A stretch of 64,000 bases of DNA from Peptococcaceae bacterium BRH_c8a (lineage in GTDB: Bacteria; Bacillota; Desulfotomaculia; Desulfotomaculales; Desulfallaceae): positions 62,001 to 126,000 of the forward strand of contig LADP01000018.1 of assembly GCA_000961575.1 (NCBI GenBank), given 5' to 3'. Shown one piece after another: positions 28,727 through 38,863 of the stretch. Every line of letters starts with the position of its first letter. Within the stretch, counting starts at the first letter, position 1. The notes beneath the pieces are model-generated. The model made no database searches, had not been told where the DNA came from, and saw only the letters and a program-made list of their open reading frames with translations. The position numbers and the translations under genes are program-made.

Positions 28727-31700
28727 AATTAACCAATCTATCGGTGGACCGGCCCCTGGCCATTAGCATGCTATTAGTTGCCCTGGTATTGTTGGGCTTG
28801 TTTTCCCTGCCCCGCCTGGCGGTGGATCTATACCCGGAAATGGAACTGCCCTTTGCCGCCATAATCACATCTTACGAGGGTGCCGCCCCGGCCGAGGTGG
28901 AAAAATTGGTCACCAAGCCCGTTGAGTCGGCGGTGGCCACGGTGAGCAACGTTAGTGAAATTCACTCTATCTCCCAGAACGGCAGCTCACTGGTACTGAT
29001 ATTGTTCAACTGGGGCACTGATGTGGACGACGCCGTTAACGATCTGCGGGAAAAGGTGGATCAGATGAAGGGCATGCTGCCCGACGGTATCCAGACGCCC
29101 CGCACCATGAAGGCCGACCCCAACTCAATGCCCATCATATCCTTTGCGGTCACCGGCGGCGATGTGGTTAAGCTGAAGAAAATCTCCGAAGACACCATCA
29201 GGCCCCGGTTAGAGCGGATTGAAGGAGTAGCTTCGGTTACAGTGAACGGGGGCCGGCAGCGGGAGATTAAAGTGGTGCTGGACAAGGCCAAGCTGGATGC
29301 TTATGGCCTGGGCGTGAACCAGGTGACCCAGGGGCTGGCCGGTGACAATGTTTCCGGTACCGCGGGCACGGTGCAAAAGGGTACCAGCGAAATGTCCCTC
29401 CGGGTAATTGGAGAGTACAGCAGTCTGGAAGACTTGCGCAACGTGCGCATCTACTTACCCACTGGAACCACCGTGGCGTTAAGGGATTTGGCCGTGATCG
29501 AGGATTCATTTCAAAAGGAAACTCAGCACGCCTTTGTGGACGGCGAGCCGTCCCTGGGACTGGATATCATGAAATCTTCCGACGGCAATACTGTTCAGGT
29601 GGCCAGGCAGGTGCACCAAGAAGTTGAGCAGCTCAACAAAGTGCTGCCTGCCGGGGCCACAATCGAAGTCATCATCGACCAATCTAAGTTTATCAACCAG
29701 TCTATCAATAATGTAATCCATCATGGCCTACTGGGTGCTTTCTTTGCCGTTGCCATTTTGTACTTGTTTTTGCGCAGCGTGCGCAGCACCTTGGTGGTCG
29801 CCCTGGTAATACCCATTGCCATTATCGCCACCTTTACTATGATGTACTTCGGCAATCAGACCATTAACCTGCTGTCACTGGGCGGGCTGGTGCTGGGGCT
29901 GGGTTCACTGGTAGACTTCTCGGTAGTGGTGTTGGAAAGCATCTACCGCTACCGGGAGAACGGGTACGGCATCATCGAGTCGGCCAAGCTGGGCAGCGCC
30001 GAGGTGGGCAACGCCGTTATGGCGTCGGCAGCCTCCCAGGTGGTAGTGTTTTTGCCCATAGTATTTGTACAGGGATTAGCCGGCATTTTATTCGGCCCCC
30101 TGGCTTTAACAGTAAGTTTTTCGCACATTGCCGCCTTGTTTGCCGCCCTGACCCTGGTGCCCATGCTGGCCTCCAAACTGCTAAGGGATGTGCCCCCGCC
30201 AATTGCCATCAAGGCCCCGGTGAAGACCAAAAACCCGGTGCTTATCTTCGGGCGGTTCATTAACATATTGAACGAGCGGTACGGTAAACTCTTAAAATGG
30301 TCCCTTGCCAATCGTAAAAAAGTGGTGGCTTTCACCATGGTGCTGCTAATGGCGAGCATTGCAGTTACCCCATTGATTGGCACCGAATTTATACCGGGGA
30401 TGGACCAGGGGGAAGTAACTGTAACCCTGGAAATGCCTGCGGGGACCAAACTGGCCGAAACCACCCGGGTGGCCGGTGATCTGGAGTACTTAATCCGGCA
30501 TGAGATTGATGAAGTGGAACACGTCTTTACCACGGTGGGCACCGGTGCCATGGCCATGCTGGGTCTGGGCAGCGGTGATACTGCCACCATCCAGATTAAA
30601 TTGAAGCCCTTGGCCGAACGGGAACTAACCACCCAGGAGGCGGTGGAAAAACTGCGCCTGGCCATGTCCGGCGTTCCCGGCGCGGACATAACCGTGGCCG
30701 CAGCCGACAGCAGCGGTGGCATGACCGCTAGCCCGGTTGAAATAACCATTCGCGGTGATGACCTGCAGGTACTGGAGCAACTGGGGGATACTGTAGCAAC
30801 AATAGTGGCGGATGTGGAGGGAACTAGAAATGTGGCCAACTCCCTCACCGAGGCCAACTCGGAAATCCAGCTGGTGGTGGATCGGGAAAAGGCGGCCCGC
30901 TATGGCCTCACTGCCGGACAGATACTGTCCGCGGTGCGGTTATCCTATGACGGTAGCGTGGTCAGTCGCATGCGTACCGGTGATGATGAAGTTAATATCA
31001 GGCTGTTGACATCCGGAGATTTTGAAAAAACGCCGGATACCCTGTCCGGGATGATGATCGTGACACCCACCGGGGCCCTGGTGCCCGTGGGGGCAGTAGC
31101 CAGCATTGAAACCAGGGAAGTGCCGCAGGTAATCAACAGATCCGGTCAAAACCGTCAGGTCAGTATTACAGCCGATGTGGCCGGTCGGGATACCGGCAGC
31201 GTGAACAGGGATATTCAAACCCGGTTGGACGGGTTGACCATGCCCGAGGGGTACCTCGTGGAAACCGGCGGTCAGGCCCAGGACATGGCTGAATCATTCG
31301 GTTCCCTGGGCACGGCGCTAATTCTATCTGTAATACTGGTGTTCATGGTGATGGTGGCCCTGTTTGAATCACTGTTTCAGCCCTTTATCATCATGTTCTC
31401 CCTGCCCCCCACATTCATCGGGGTTGTTATGGGCCTGCTGGTGACGGGGCACCGCCTGAGTGTGACCGCCCTTATCGGCGCCATCATGCTGGTGGGCATT
31501 GTGGTGAACAACGCCATTGTGCTGGTGGACTACATCAACACTCTGCGCAAACGGGGCTACGAGCGGAACCAGGCCATATTAGAGGCCGGACCGGTGCGCT
31601 TGCGCCCTATTATCATGACTGCTCTGACCACAGTGCTGGCGCTGCTGCCCATGGCTTTTGGCGGCGGTGAGGGCGCTGAAGCCCAGGCGCCCATGGCGGT

Positions 31701-31842
31701 GGTGGTGGCCTTTGGCCTTACGTTATCCACCCTGATTACTCTGGTATTCGTCCCGGTGGTCTATACCATCTTCGACGATCTGGGCCAAAAGCTGGCCGCT
31801 AGGTTCGGCAGGTTAACTAGTCCCAAAACTAAGGACGCTTGA
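28723..31842 (+). CDS. RND efflux transporter permease (AcrB/MmpL-like, HAE1 type)
   Basis: 1039 aa; repeated 6-TM architecture; GIVVNNAIVLVDYIN, RPIIMTALTTVLALLPMA. Confidence 0.95.
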   Translation: MKLTNLSVDRPLAISMLLVALVLLGLFSLPRLAVDLYPEMELPFAAIITSYEGAAPAEVEKLVTKPVESAVATVSNVSEIHSISQNGSSLVLILFNWGTDVDDAVNDLREKVDQMKGMLPDGIQTPRTMKADPNSMPIISFAVTGGDVVKLKKISEDTIRPRLERIEGVASVTVNGGRQREIKVVLDKAKLDAYGLGVNQVTQGLAGDNVSGTAGTVQKGTSEMSLRVIGEYSSLEDLRNVRIYLPTGTTVALRDLAVIEDSFQKETQHAFVDGEPSLGLDIMKSSDGNTVQVARQVHQEVEQLNKVLPAGATIEVIIDQSKFINQSINNVIHHGLLGAFFAVAILYLFLRSVRSTLVVALVIPIAIIATFTMMYFGNQTINLLSLGGLVLGLGSLVDFSVVVLESIYRYRENGYGIIESAKLGSAEVGNAVMASAASQVVVFLPIVFVQGLAGILFGPLALTVSFSHIAALFAALTLVPMLASKLLRDVPPPIAIKAPVKTKNPVLIFGRFINILNERYGKLLKWSLANRKKVVAFTMVLLMASIAVTPLIGTEFIPGMDQGEVTVTLEMPAGTKLAETTRVAGDLEYLIRHEIDEVEHVFTTVGTGAMAMLGLGSGDTATIQIKLKPLAERELTTQEAVEKLRLAMSGVPGADITVAAADSSGGMTASPVEITIRGDDLQVLEQLGDTVATIVADVEGTRNVANSLTEANSEIQLVVDREKAARYGLTAGQILSAVRLSYDGSVVSRMRTGDDEVNIRLLTSGDFEKTPDTLSGMMIVTPTGALVPVGAVASIETREVPQVINRSGQNRQVSITADVAGRDTGSVNRDIQTRLDGLTMPEGYLVETGGQAQDMAESFGSLGTALILSVILVFMVMVALFESLFQPFIIMFSLPPTFIGVVMGLLVTGHRLSVTALIGAIMLVGIVVNNAIVLVDYINTLRKRGYERNQAILEAGPVRLRPIIMTALTTVLALLPMAFGGGEGAEAQAPMAVVVAFGLTLSTLITLVFVPVVYTIFDDLGQKLAARFGRLTSPKTKDA

Positions 31843-31873
31843 TGCCTAATTAATTATTTAACAATAATGGCTT

Positions 31874-31916
31874 GCGGTGCCCATGTTTAGCACTTAAACA
31901 TGGGCACCGCTTTTTT
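31874..31916 (+). terminator. Rho-independent terminator of the RND operon
   Basis: GCGGTGCCCATGTTTA-GCACT-TAAACATGGGCACCGC-TTTTTT, perfect 16-bp stem. Confidence 0.95.
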
Positions 31917-31924
31917 AACAGCAA

Positions 31925-31951
31925 AAAGAGTAGCAGTTACTGCTACTCTTT
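31925..31951 (-). terminator. Hairpin terminator for the convergent ABC-F gene
   Basis: AAAGAGTAGCAG-TTA-CTGCTACTCTTT, perfect 12-bp stem. Confidence 0.75.
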
Positions 31952-31962
31952 AAATTAAAACC

Positions 31963-33552
31963 TTACTTAATCATTTTTTCTAGGTACTCATCATAGGTTA
32001 GCTGCTTATCTATCAACCCGTTGGGGGTAATTTCGATGATTCGGTTGGCAATAGTTTGAATGAACTGGTGGTCGTGGGATACAAAAAGTACGGTACCACC
32101 AAATGCTATTAGTCCATTATTGACCGCGGTTATCGATTCCAGATCCAGATGGTTGGTTGGCTCATCCAGGAGTAAAACATTGGCGCTACTTAACATCATC
32201 ATGGTAAATATTAAGCGTACTTTTTCGCCGCCAGAGAGAACACTAACCTCTTTAAGTGCCTCATCTCCGGAAAACAGCATTCTACCCAGGAAGCCCCTGA
32301 TAAAGGTCTCGGTTAAATCTGTAGAGAATTGGCGTAACCAATCTATCAAATTTAACTCTACATCGTTAAAGTAGTGGGAATTATCCTTGGGAAAATAAGA
32401 TTGCGTAGTAGTAACTCCCCATTTGAATGCTCCGCTGTCAGCCTCTAGCTCACCCATCAGAATTTTAAATAAAGTGGTTTTAGCAGTTTCATCCTGGCCG
32501 ACAAAAGCTATTTTATCGCCTTTGTTTACCGTAAAGCTAATATTATCTAAAACCTTGTGGCCATTGACCGTTTTACAAAGACTATCAACGGTTAACAAAT
32601 CGTTTCCTGCTTCTCGATCCGGCTTAAACCCAACAAAAGGATATTTTCTTGAAGATGGTTGAATATCTTCTAAGGTAAGTTTTTCTAATTGTTTTTTTCG
32701 TGAAGTTGCTTGCTTTGATTTTGAAGCGTTGGCACTAAATCGTTTAATGAATTCCTTTAAATCATTAGCCTTTTCTTCCAATCTTTTGTTCTTGTCCCTG
32801 GCCAGCTGAAGTATAAGCTGGCTAGATTCATACCAGAAATCATAGTTACCGACAAATATTTTAATTTTGCCAAAATCAATATCTGCAATATGGGTACAAA
32901 CTTGATTAAGAAAATGTCTATCGTGGGAAACCACAATAACCGTGCCTGCAAAGTCATGTAAAAAATTTTCCAGCCAAACAATGGACTTTATATCCAGGTG
33001 GTTTGTTGGCTCATCTAGTAGCAATATGTGGGGGTGGCCAAATAATGCTTGGGCTAGTAGCACTTTTACCTTTTCAGTACCTTTTAATTCTTGCATTGTT
33101 TTGCGATGCAGACTTTCGTTAATGCCTAAACCCGAAAGCAACAATGCCGCCTCATATTCTGCATCCCAGCCGTTTAGTTCTGCAAACTCACCCTCTAATT
33201 CAGAAGCTTTAAGACCATCGGCATCAGAAAAGTCTTCTTTAGCATATAACTCATCTTTTTCCAACATGATGGAGTAAAGCCTGGCGTGCCCCATGATTAC
33301 AGTTGACAGCACGTCATATTGGTCAAATGCAAAGTGATCCTGTTTTAATACCGCCAGCCTTTCACCGGGCGTAATGCTTACCTCTCCTGTGCTGGGTTCC
33401 AGGTCACCTGAAAGGATCTTTAAAAATGTGGATTTACCTGCTCCATTAGCGCCGATTAATCCGTAACAGTTGCCAGGAGCAAATGTAATATTCACATTGT
33501 CGAATAGTTTTCTGTCACCATATCTTAAACTTACATTATTTGTACTGATCAA
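31963..33552 (-). CDS. ABC-F family ATPase
   Basis: Two ABC domains, LSGGEKVRL, DEPTNHLD; probable TTG start at 33552 (ISTNNVSLRYGDRKLF) rather than the track start. Confidence 0.92.
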   Translation of the reverse strand: MISTNNVSLRYGDRKLFDNVNITFAPGNCYGLIGANGAGKSTFLKILSGDLEPSTGEVSITPGERLAVLKQDHFAFDQYDVLSTVIMGHARLYSIMLEKDELYAKEDFSDADGLKASELEGEFAELNGWDAEYEAALLLSGLGINESLHRKTMQELKGTEKVKVLLAQALFGHPHILLLDEPTNHLDIKSIVWLENFLHDFAGTVIVVSHDRHFLNQVCTHIADIDFGKIKIFVGNYDFWYESSQLILQLARDKNKRLEEKANDLKEFIKRFSANASKSKQATSRKKQLEKLTLEDIQPSSRKYPFVGFKPDREAGNDLLTVDSLCKTVNGHKVLDNISFTVNKGDKIAFVGQDETAKTTLFKILMGELEADSGAFKWGVTTTQSYFPKDNSHYFNDVELNLIDWLRQFSTDLTETFIRGFLGRMLFSGDEALKEVSVLSGGEKVRLIFTMMMLSSANVLLLDEPTNHLDLESITAVNNGLIAFGGTVLFVSHDHQFIQTIANRIIEITPNGLIDKQLTYDEYLEKMIK

Positions 33553-33701
33553 ATTATAATACCGCCTTAATATATTTTTTAGTGTTAAAACTACCAAAGC
33601 ATTATATCACATAATAAGATGGAGTCATTCTTGAATTAAAAGGGTAAAGTGAATAATCTGACGAAATATAGGTTTAATTGTAAAATTAAGGGGCGTTATG
33701 A

Positions 33702-36700
33702 TTGATTTTCGAGGACATGTCAAGGGAGCAGCTAATTGATGCCTTGCTTCAAAAAGACCAGGTAATAAAAAAACTTGACCATGACTTAAAAAGGCTGGAA
33801 TTGATTTTTAACCATACTAAAATAGGTATTGTTATCGGCAGTGCGGAAGGGAAAACGCTGGAATACATGAACCCCGCATTTGCACAGATGCATGACTATA
33901 CTGTGGATGAATTGACCGGTAAGCCAATTAAAGATGTTTTTGATCCTAATTTTAGAGCTAAGCTACCATTCATAACAGAAATAATCCATAAAAAAGGTTC
34001 CCATAGCTTTGAATGCCTACATATGCGCAAGGACGGGACATTGTTCCCGGTTCTGGTCGAATCAATAGCCATATATAGTGATGATGGCACTGTTCTCTAT
34101 CGTGTTGTCAACGTCCAAGACATTACGGAACAAAAGAATTTGCAAGAACAAAACAAGTTAGCACTTCAAAAATCCCGGGATTTTTATCAAGCAGTACTTG
34201 AAGAGTTTCCCGCGCTGTTATGGTGCTCGGGGCCAGACGGAAAATGTAATTACTTTAATAAAGGCTGGCTGCAGTTTACAGGTCGAACAATAAAACAGGA
34301 ATTGGGTGAAGGTTGGACTGAAGGCGTCCATCCTGAAGACTTGAATAAATGTCTGAAAATATTCCATGGGGCAATTAAGGAGCATAAGCCATTTAGTATG
34401 GAGTACCGCCTGCGGTGTGATAGTGGGGATTTTAGATGGGTTGTTGATAATGGAACGCCATACACTAATCTTGATGGAAGATTTGCGGGGTATATGGGAG
34501 TATGCTATGACATTACTGAAAGGAAAGAAACCAATAAAGTATTAAGCATGTACCAGCTTTTGTCCACACAAGCCCGTGACATCGTGCTGTTTATAAAACT
34601 TGATAGTATGATCATTGAGGCCAACAATGCCGCCCTTAAAGCTTACGGTTATACCCGGGATGAATTGCTTAATAAAAGTATTTATGATTTACGCCACCCC
34701 GATACTGTGCAAATGATTAAACAGCAAATGGTGCAAGCTCAAAAGCAAGGTATTACTTTTGAAACTATTTACCGTAGAAAAGACGGCAGCGTTTTCCCGG
34801 CCGAAGTAAGTTCAAAAGGTGCAGATATTAATGGAGAGCGTGTGCTGCTCAGCATCATTCGAGATATTTCAAAACGCAAACGTCTAGAGGATGCACTACA
34901 TAGGTCTGAAATATTGTATCGTACCATTTTTGAGGCAAGCAGCACTGCCATGGCAATTATAGAAGATAACGGATTATTATCCGTGGTTAATATGGAATTT
35001 GAAAATATTTTTGGTTTCACCAGGGCTGAAACAGAGAACAAGCTTTATTGGAAAGAAATGATTGCCCAGGAACATATCTCAGAAATAAAAATATTCCACC
35101 GCTGTATCAATCTAATTGATTCCGATGCTGCGCCAAGGGGTTATGAATTTACTGCTATAAATAAGCTTGGCAATCTAATAAATGTATTTGCAACATTCTC
35201 TTTAATACCTGGATCCCAGAGGATAGTTGCATCCCTAACAGATATAACCGACCGTAAGCAGAGCGAAGAGGCGCTAAGAAGGGCCACCCAGGAAAAAACA
35301 CTGATATTAAATGGCATTTCAGAGATTGTATTATACTATGACCTGGATATGAAAATATTATGGGCCAATAGGGCTGCTTCTATATTTACAGGCTTAACAC
35401 AGGGACAATTAAGAGGGCGTCATTGTTATGAAATCTTCTTTAATAGTTTTAATGTATGCGCAGATTGCCTTTTTATAAATATCATGTCAAGTGGTAAACC
35501 GTCTAATGGAGAAATAAAAAAAATCATGGGTAGAACTTTCTTTGTTCGTGGCTATCCGGTTGGGGATCAAAACGGAGTGACAATCGGATTTGTTTTTGTA
35601 ATGACGGATTTAACTGAACGTAAGCAGATTGAGAGGGCGTTAAAAGAGAGCGAAAGTAAATTTCGAGCAGTTTATGATGCGGTAAATGTGGGTATAGCCC
35701 TTGTAAATCTTGGTGGTAAAATCTTTGACATTAATAAGACCTTTCAAAAAATGCTTGGCTATAATGCTGACGAACTTGACGGTATGCACTTTAAGGATAT
35801 CACTCATGAAGAAGATTATGAGCAGGACAGGCAGTTATTTAATGAGTTAATAAGCGGAACACGTAAGTGCTACCAGTTGGAAAAGAGATACCGGCATAAG
35901 AATGGCAATATAATTTGGGTGCGTCTTAATGTTTCCGTGGTGCAAGACGGAAATGGTAAGATTAATAATGTTATTGGCGTCGCAGAAGATATAACACAGC
36001 ACAAACTGGCAGCAGAAGCGTTGCGCATCAGTGAGGAAAAATATCGACTACTGTTTCATAATGCTAACGATGCGATACTTTTATATGATATAGGTGATTA
36101 CAACGGGTCAGGCAGGTTTATTGAAGTAAATGATGTAGCTTGTCGAGTATTAGGTTATAGCAGAGAAAAACTTCTTACAATGACTCCCGTGGATATTAAC
36201 CCACCCTGCAATTTTAATTTTATTAGCAACTTTATTTCTATTGTAATCCAAAATGGTTTTGGAATCACTGAAACATTCCACGTTACCAAAACAGGTATCA
36301 AAATACCCGTAGAAGTAAACGCTCATTTATTTAATTTAAGGGGTGCAAATGTTATTCTTGCCATTGCCCGTGATATCACCGAACGTAAAAAGGCCGAAGA
36401 TGCGCTTAGTGAGGCCAAAACCAAGGCTAATCGGGCAGAGAGGCTGGCCTCTCTTGGGACTCTGACTGCCGGAGTGGCCCATGAAATCAATCAGCCTTTA
36501 AATTCAATAAAGATGACTGCTGATTCCCTGCTTTACTGGCATTCGTTAAACGGTACATTAGATTTAAACGAAGTAGTCGAAGAACTTAATAATATTTCCA
36601 ATCAGGCCGAACGTATTGGAAGTATTATCAACCGCATGCGTGTCTTTGTTAGGAGTGAACACAACGCTCAACTTGATTACTGCGATTTAAACAACGCGGT

Positions 36701-37139
36701 GGAAGGTGCGTTAAATATGGTTGAATGTCAACTTACCGCACACGGGGTTAATGTAAAAAAATCCTTACTTTATCCTATGCCACCAATTATGGCTGACAAA
36801 CATAAGCTGGAAGAGATAGTTATTAACGTGACTATAAATGCCATGCAGGCGTTGGACACATCAGGCAAATCTAATAAAGAACTTTTAATTTCTACTGATT
36901 ATAAAAACAACGTCATACTTGAAATCAGTGACAATGCCACCGGGGTGGATAAAAGTATTACCCACAAGATATTTGAGCCCTTTTTTACCACCAAGGAAGC
37001 GGGAGTAGGCATGGGATTGGGGTTATCAATTGTTCATTCCATTATCACTTCATTTGAAGGGCAGGTTTATGTAAAAGAAAACCAAATGGGCGGTGCCACA
37101 TTTAGGATTGAATTTCCGGTGGCCAAGCCCCAATCTTAA
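33702..37139 (+). CDS. Multi-PAS sensor histidine kinase
   Basis: 1145 aa; repeated PAS/PAC segments (DITERK...); HisKA LASLGTLTAGVAHEINQPLNSIK; HATPase GVGMGLGLSIV; TTG start with AAGGGG RBS. Confidence 0.93.
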   Translation: MIFEDMSREQLIDALLQKDQVIKKLDHDLKRLELIFNHTKIGIVIGSAEGKTLEYMNPAFAQMHDYTVDELTGKPIKDVFDPNFRAKLPFITEIIHKKGSHSFECLHMRKDGTLFPVLVESIAIYSDDGTVLYRVVNVQDITEQKNLQEQNKLALQKSRDFYQAVLEEFPALLWCSGPDGKCNYFNKGWLQFTGRTIKQELGEGWTEGVHPEDLNKCLKIFHGAIKEHKPFSMEYRLRCDSGDFRWVVDNGTPYTNLDGRFAGYMGVCYDITERKETNKVLSMYQLLSTQARDIVLFIKLDSMIIEANNAALKAYGYTRDELLNKSIYDLRHPDTVQMIKQQMVQAQKQGITFETIYRRKDGSVFPAEVSSKGADINGERVLLSIIRDISKRKRLEDALHRSEILYRTIFEASSTAMAIIEDNGLLSVVNMEFENIFGFTRAETENKLYWKEMIAQEHISEIKIFHRCINLIDSDAAPRGYEFTAINKLGNLINVFATFSLIPGSQRIVASLTDITDRKQSEEALRRATQEKTLILNGISEIVLYYDLDMKILWANRAASIFTGLTQGQLRGRHCYEIFFNSFNVCADCLFINIMSSGKPSNGEIKKIMGRTFFVRGYPVGDQNGVTIGFVFVMTDLTERKQIERALKESESKFRAVYDAVNVGIALVNLGGKIFDINKTFQKMLGYNADELDGMHFKDITHEEDYEQDRQLFNELISGTRKCYQLEKRYRHKNGNIIWVRLNVSVVQDGNGKINNVIGVAEDITQHKLAAEALRISEEKYRLLFHNANDAILLYDIGDYNGSGRFIEVNDVACRVLGYSREKLLTMTPVDINPPCNFNFISNFISIVIQNGFGITETFHVTKTGIKIPVEVNAHLFNLRGANVILAIARDITERKKAEDALSEAKTKANRAERLASLGTLTAGVAHEINQPLNSIKMTADSLLYWHSLNGTLDLNEVVEELNNISNQAERIGSIINRMRVFVRSEHNAQLDYCDLNNAVEGALNMVECQLTAHGVNVKKSLLYPMPPIMADKHKLEEIVINVTINAMQALDTSGKSNKELLISTDYKNNVILEISDNATGVDKSITHKIFEPFFTTKEAGVGMGLGLSIVHSIITSFEGQVYVKENQMGGATFRIEFPVAKPQS

Positions 37140-37155
37140 CGGGGGTTACTTTTTT

Positions 37156-38625
37156 ATGCATATCCTTTTGGCTGAAGACGATATAGACAGCCGCATTACC
37201 CTGGCTAAATTTTTACGTAAACTTGGCCACACTGTGGAAGAGACCGATAACGGGCTGGACGCGCTAACATTATTTAATAATGGTAATTTCCATATGATTC
37301 TTAGTGATTTAAAGATGCCCAAACTGTCGGGTATTGACCTGTTAAAAAATATTTCTACCGGGTACCCGGACCGGGATGTGGCCGTGGTCCTTTTTACCGG
37401 TCACGGCGAATTAAACTCGGCCATTGAGGCGTTAAGAGCAGGGGCTTATGACTATCTGCTTAAACCAATTAATATTAAAGAGCTGGCTGTTATGGTAGAG
37501 CGAATCGCCGAACACCAACACCTAAAAAAAGAAAACAAAGTTTTAACTGAAAGGTTTGATTATGAAGTAAGGACTGCCACCGAAGAAACGAAAAAAGAAC
37601 TAATGCGTATTAAAAAGGCCTATGCCGTAAAAATAGGTATTGGTGGAATTGGTGTTTTTTCCGAAGCAATGAAGCGCATTTTTGAACAGGCTGCAAAGTT
37701 TCACGGTGACCGGTCAATACCTGTTTTAATTCAGGGCGAAACGGGGACAGGGAAAGAAATTATAGCCAGGTACATTCATTATGGAGACGCGATTGTTACT
37801 TTACCATTTATAGATATTAATTGTGCAGCAATTCCACCCAACGTATTCGAAAGTGAGCTGTTTGGCTATGAGGCTGGCGCGTTTACAGGTAGTATGCCGA
37901 AAGGTCAAAAAGGCAAGTTGGATTTGGCCGCTGGGGGAACATTATTTCTTGACGAGATTACTGAACTGCCCCTGGAACTGCAAGCCAAGTTGCTGCGGGT
38001 GATTCAGGAGAAAGAGTACTACCGGGTAGGCGGGCTGAAAAAAATAAAAACAGATTTACGATTCATATGTGCAACCAACGCTGATATTGAAAAGAGTGTA
38101 AACCAGGGACAATTCAGGCAAGACCTTTTTTACCGTTTAAATATTGGTCGCATTATATTGCCCCCGCTGCGCGAAAGGCAAAACGAAATTTTGCCGTTGG
38201 CTAATATGTTTTTAAAAAGGTTTGCGCAAAAAAGAGGCAAAAATTTTGTGAAGGTCAGCAATAATGCAGGCGAGGTTCTACAATCTTATCACTGGCCCGG
38301 TAATGTTAGAGAACTGATGAATGCTGTTGAATATATTGTCTTCATGCATGATGATGAAGAATTAAATATTAAGCATCTTAACAATATACCACAGTTTCAA
38401 AATAAACATTATGTTAGAGGTAACCGCGAATACCCGACTACCTTTGAAACCTGCCCACTTCCCCCGGACAGTTTAAATTTGACCCAACTAAACAATAATC
38501 TCATTAGGCGGGCATTAGAAATGCATAATGGAAATAAAACCAAAACAGCTGAATACCTTGGCCTAACAAGACGAATATTGCAGTACCGGTTAGAACGCTT
38601 GGAAGAAAGAAAGATAAACACATGA
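37156..38625 (+). CDS. Sigma-54-dependent response regulator (NtrC family) with GAFTGS variant
   Basis: REC domain MHILLAEDDIDS...ILSDLKMPKLSG, AAA+ GETGTGKE, Fis-type HTH; ATG at 37156. Confidence 0.92.
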   Translation: MHILLAEDDIDSRITLAKFLRKLGHTVEETDNGLDALTLFNNGNFHMILSDLKMPKLSGIDLLKNISTGYPDRDVAVVLFTGHGELNSAIEALRAGAYDYLLKPINIKELAVMVERIAEHQHLKKENKVLTERFDYEVRTATEETKKELMRIKKAYAVKIGIGGIGVFSEAMKRIFEQAAKFHGDRSIPVLIQGETGTGKEIIARYIHYGDAIVTLPFIDINCAAIPPNVFESELFGYEAGAFTGSMPKGQKGKLDLAAGGTLFLDEITELPLELQAKLLRVIQEKEYYRVGGLKKIKTDLRFICATNADIEKSVNQGQFRQDLFYRLNIGRIILPPLRERQNEILPLANMFLKRFAQKRGKNFVKVSNNAGEVLQSYHWPGNVRELMNAVEYIVFMHDDEELNIKHLNNIPQFQNKHYVRGNREYPTTFETCPLPPDSLNLTQLNNNLIRRALEMHNGNKTKTAEYLGLTRRILQYRLERLEERKINT

Positions 38626-38738
38626 TTAATATCGTGCAAAAACAGGTTAATGTGACAAAATTGTACACTTGGACAATTTTGTATATACATTCTTGTACAC
38701 ATTATACATTAAGGCAAAATAACGACATATAATACCAC

Positions 38739-38764
38739 AACTCGCCATATGGCGAGTTTTTTGC
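38739..38764 (+). terminator. Rho-independent terminator after the response regulator
   Basis: AACTCGCCATATGGCGAGTT followed by TTTT. Confidence 0.85.
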
Positions 38765-38863
38765 TTATATTAGGCACTTGGGAACCATTACCACCACCAT
38801 TTAGCTGGTGATTTGAGAGTGGTTGGGCATCATAACCACTAATATATAAAGGTAGGATTTGGA

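Noticed and set aside
29949-30857. 302-aa minus-strand ORF inside the RND permease
   Set aside because: Antisense shadow; Ser/Thr/Ala-rich composition typical of reverse-frame artefacts
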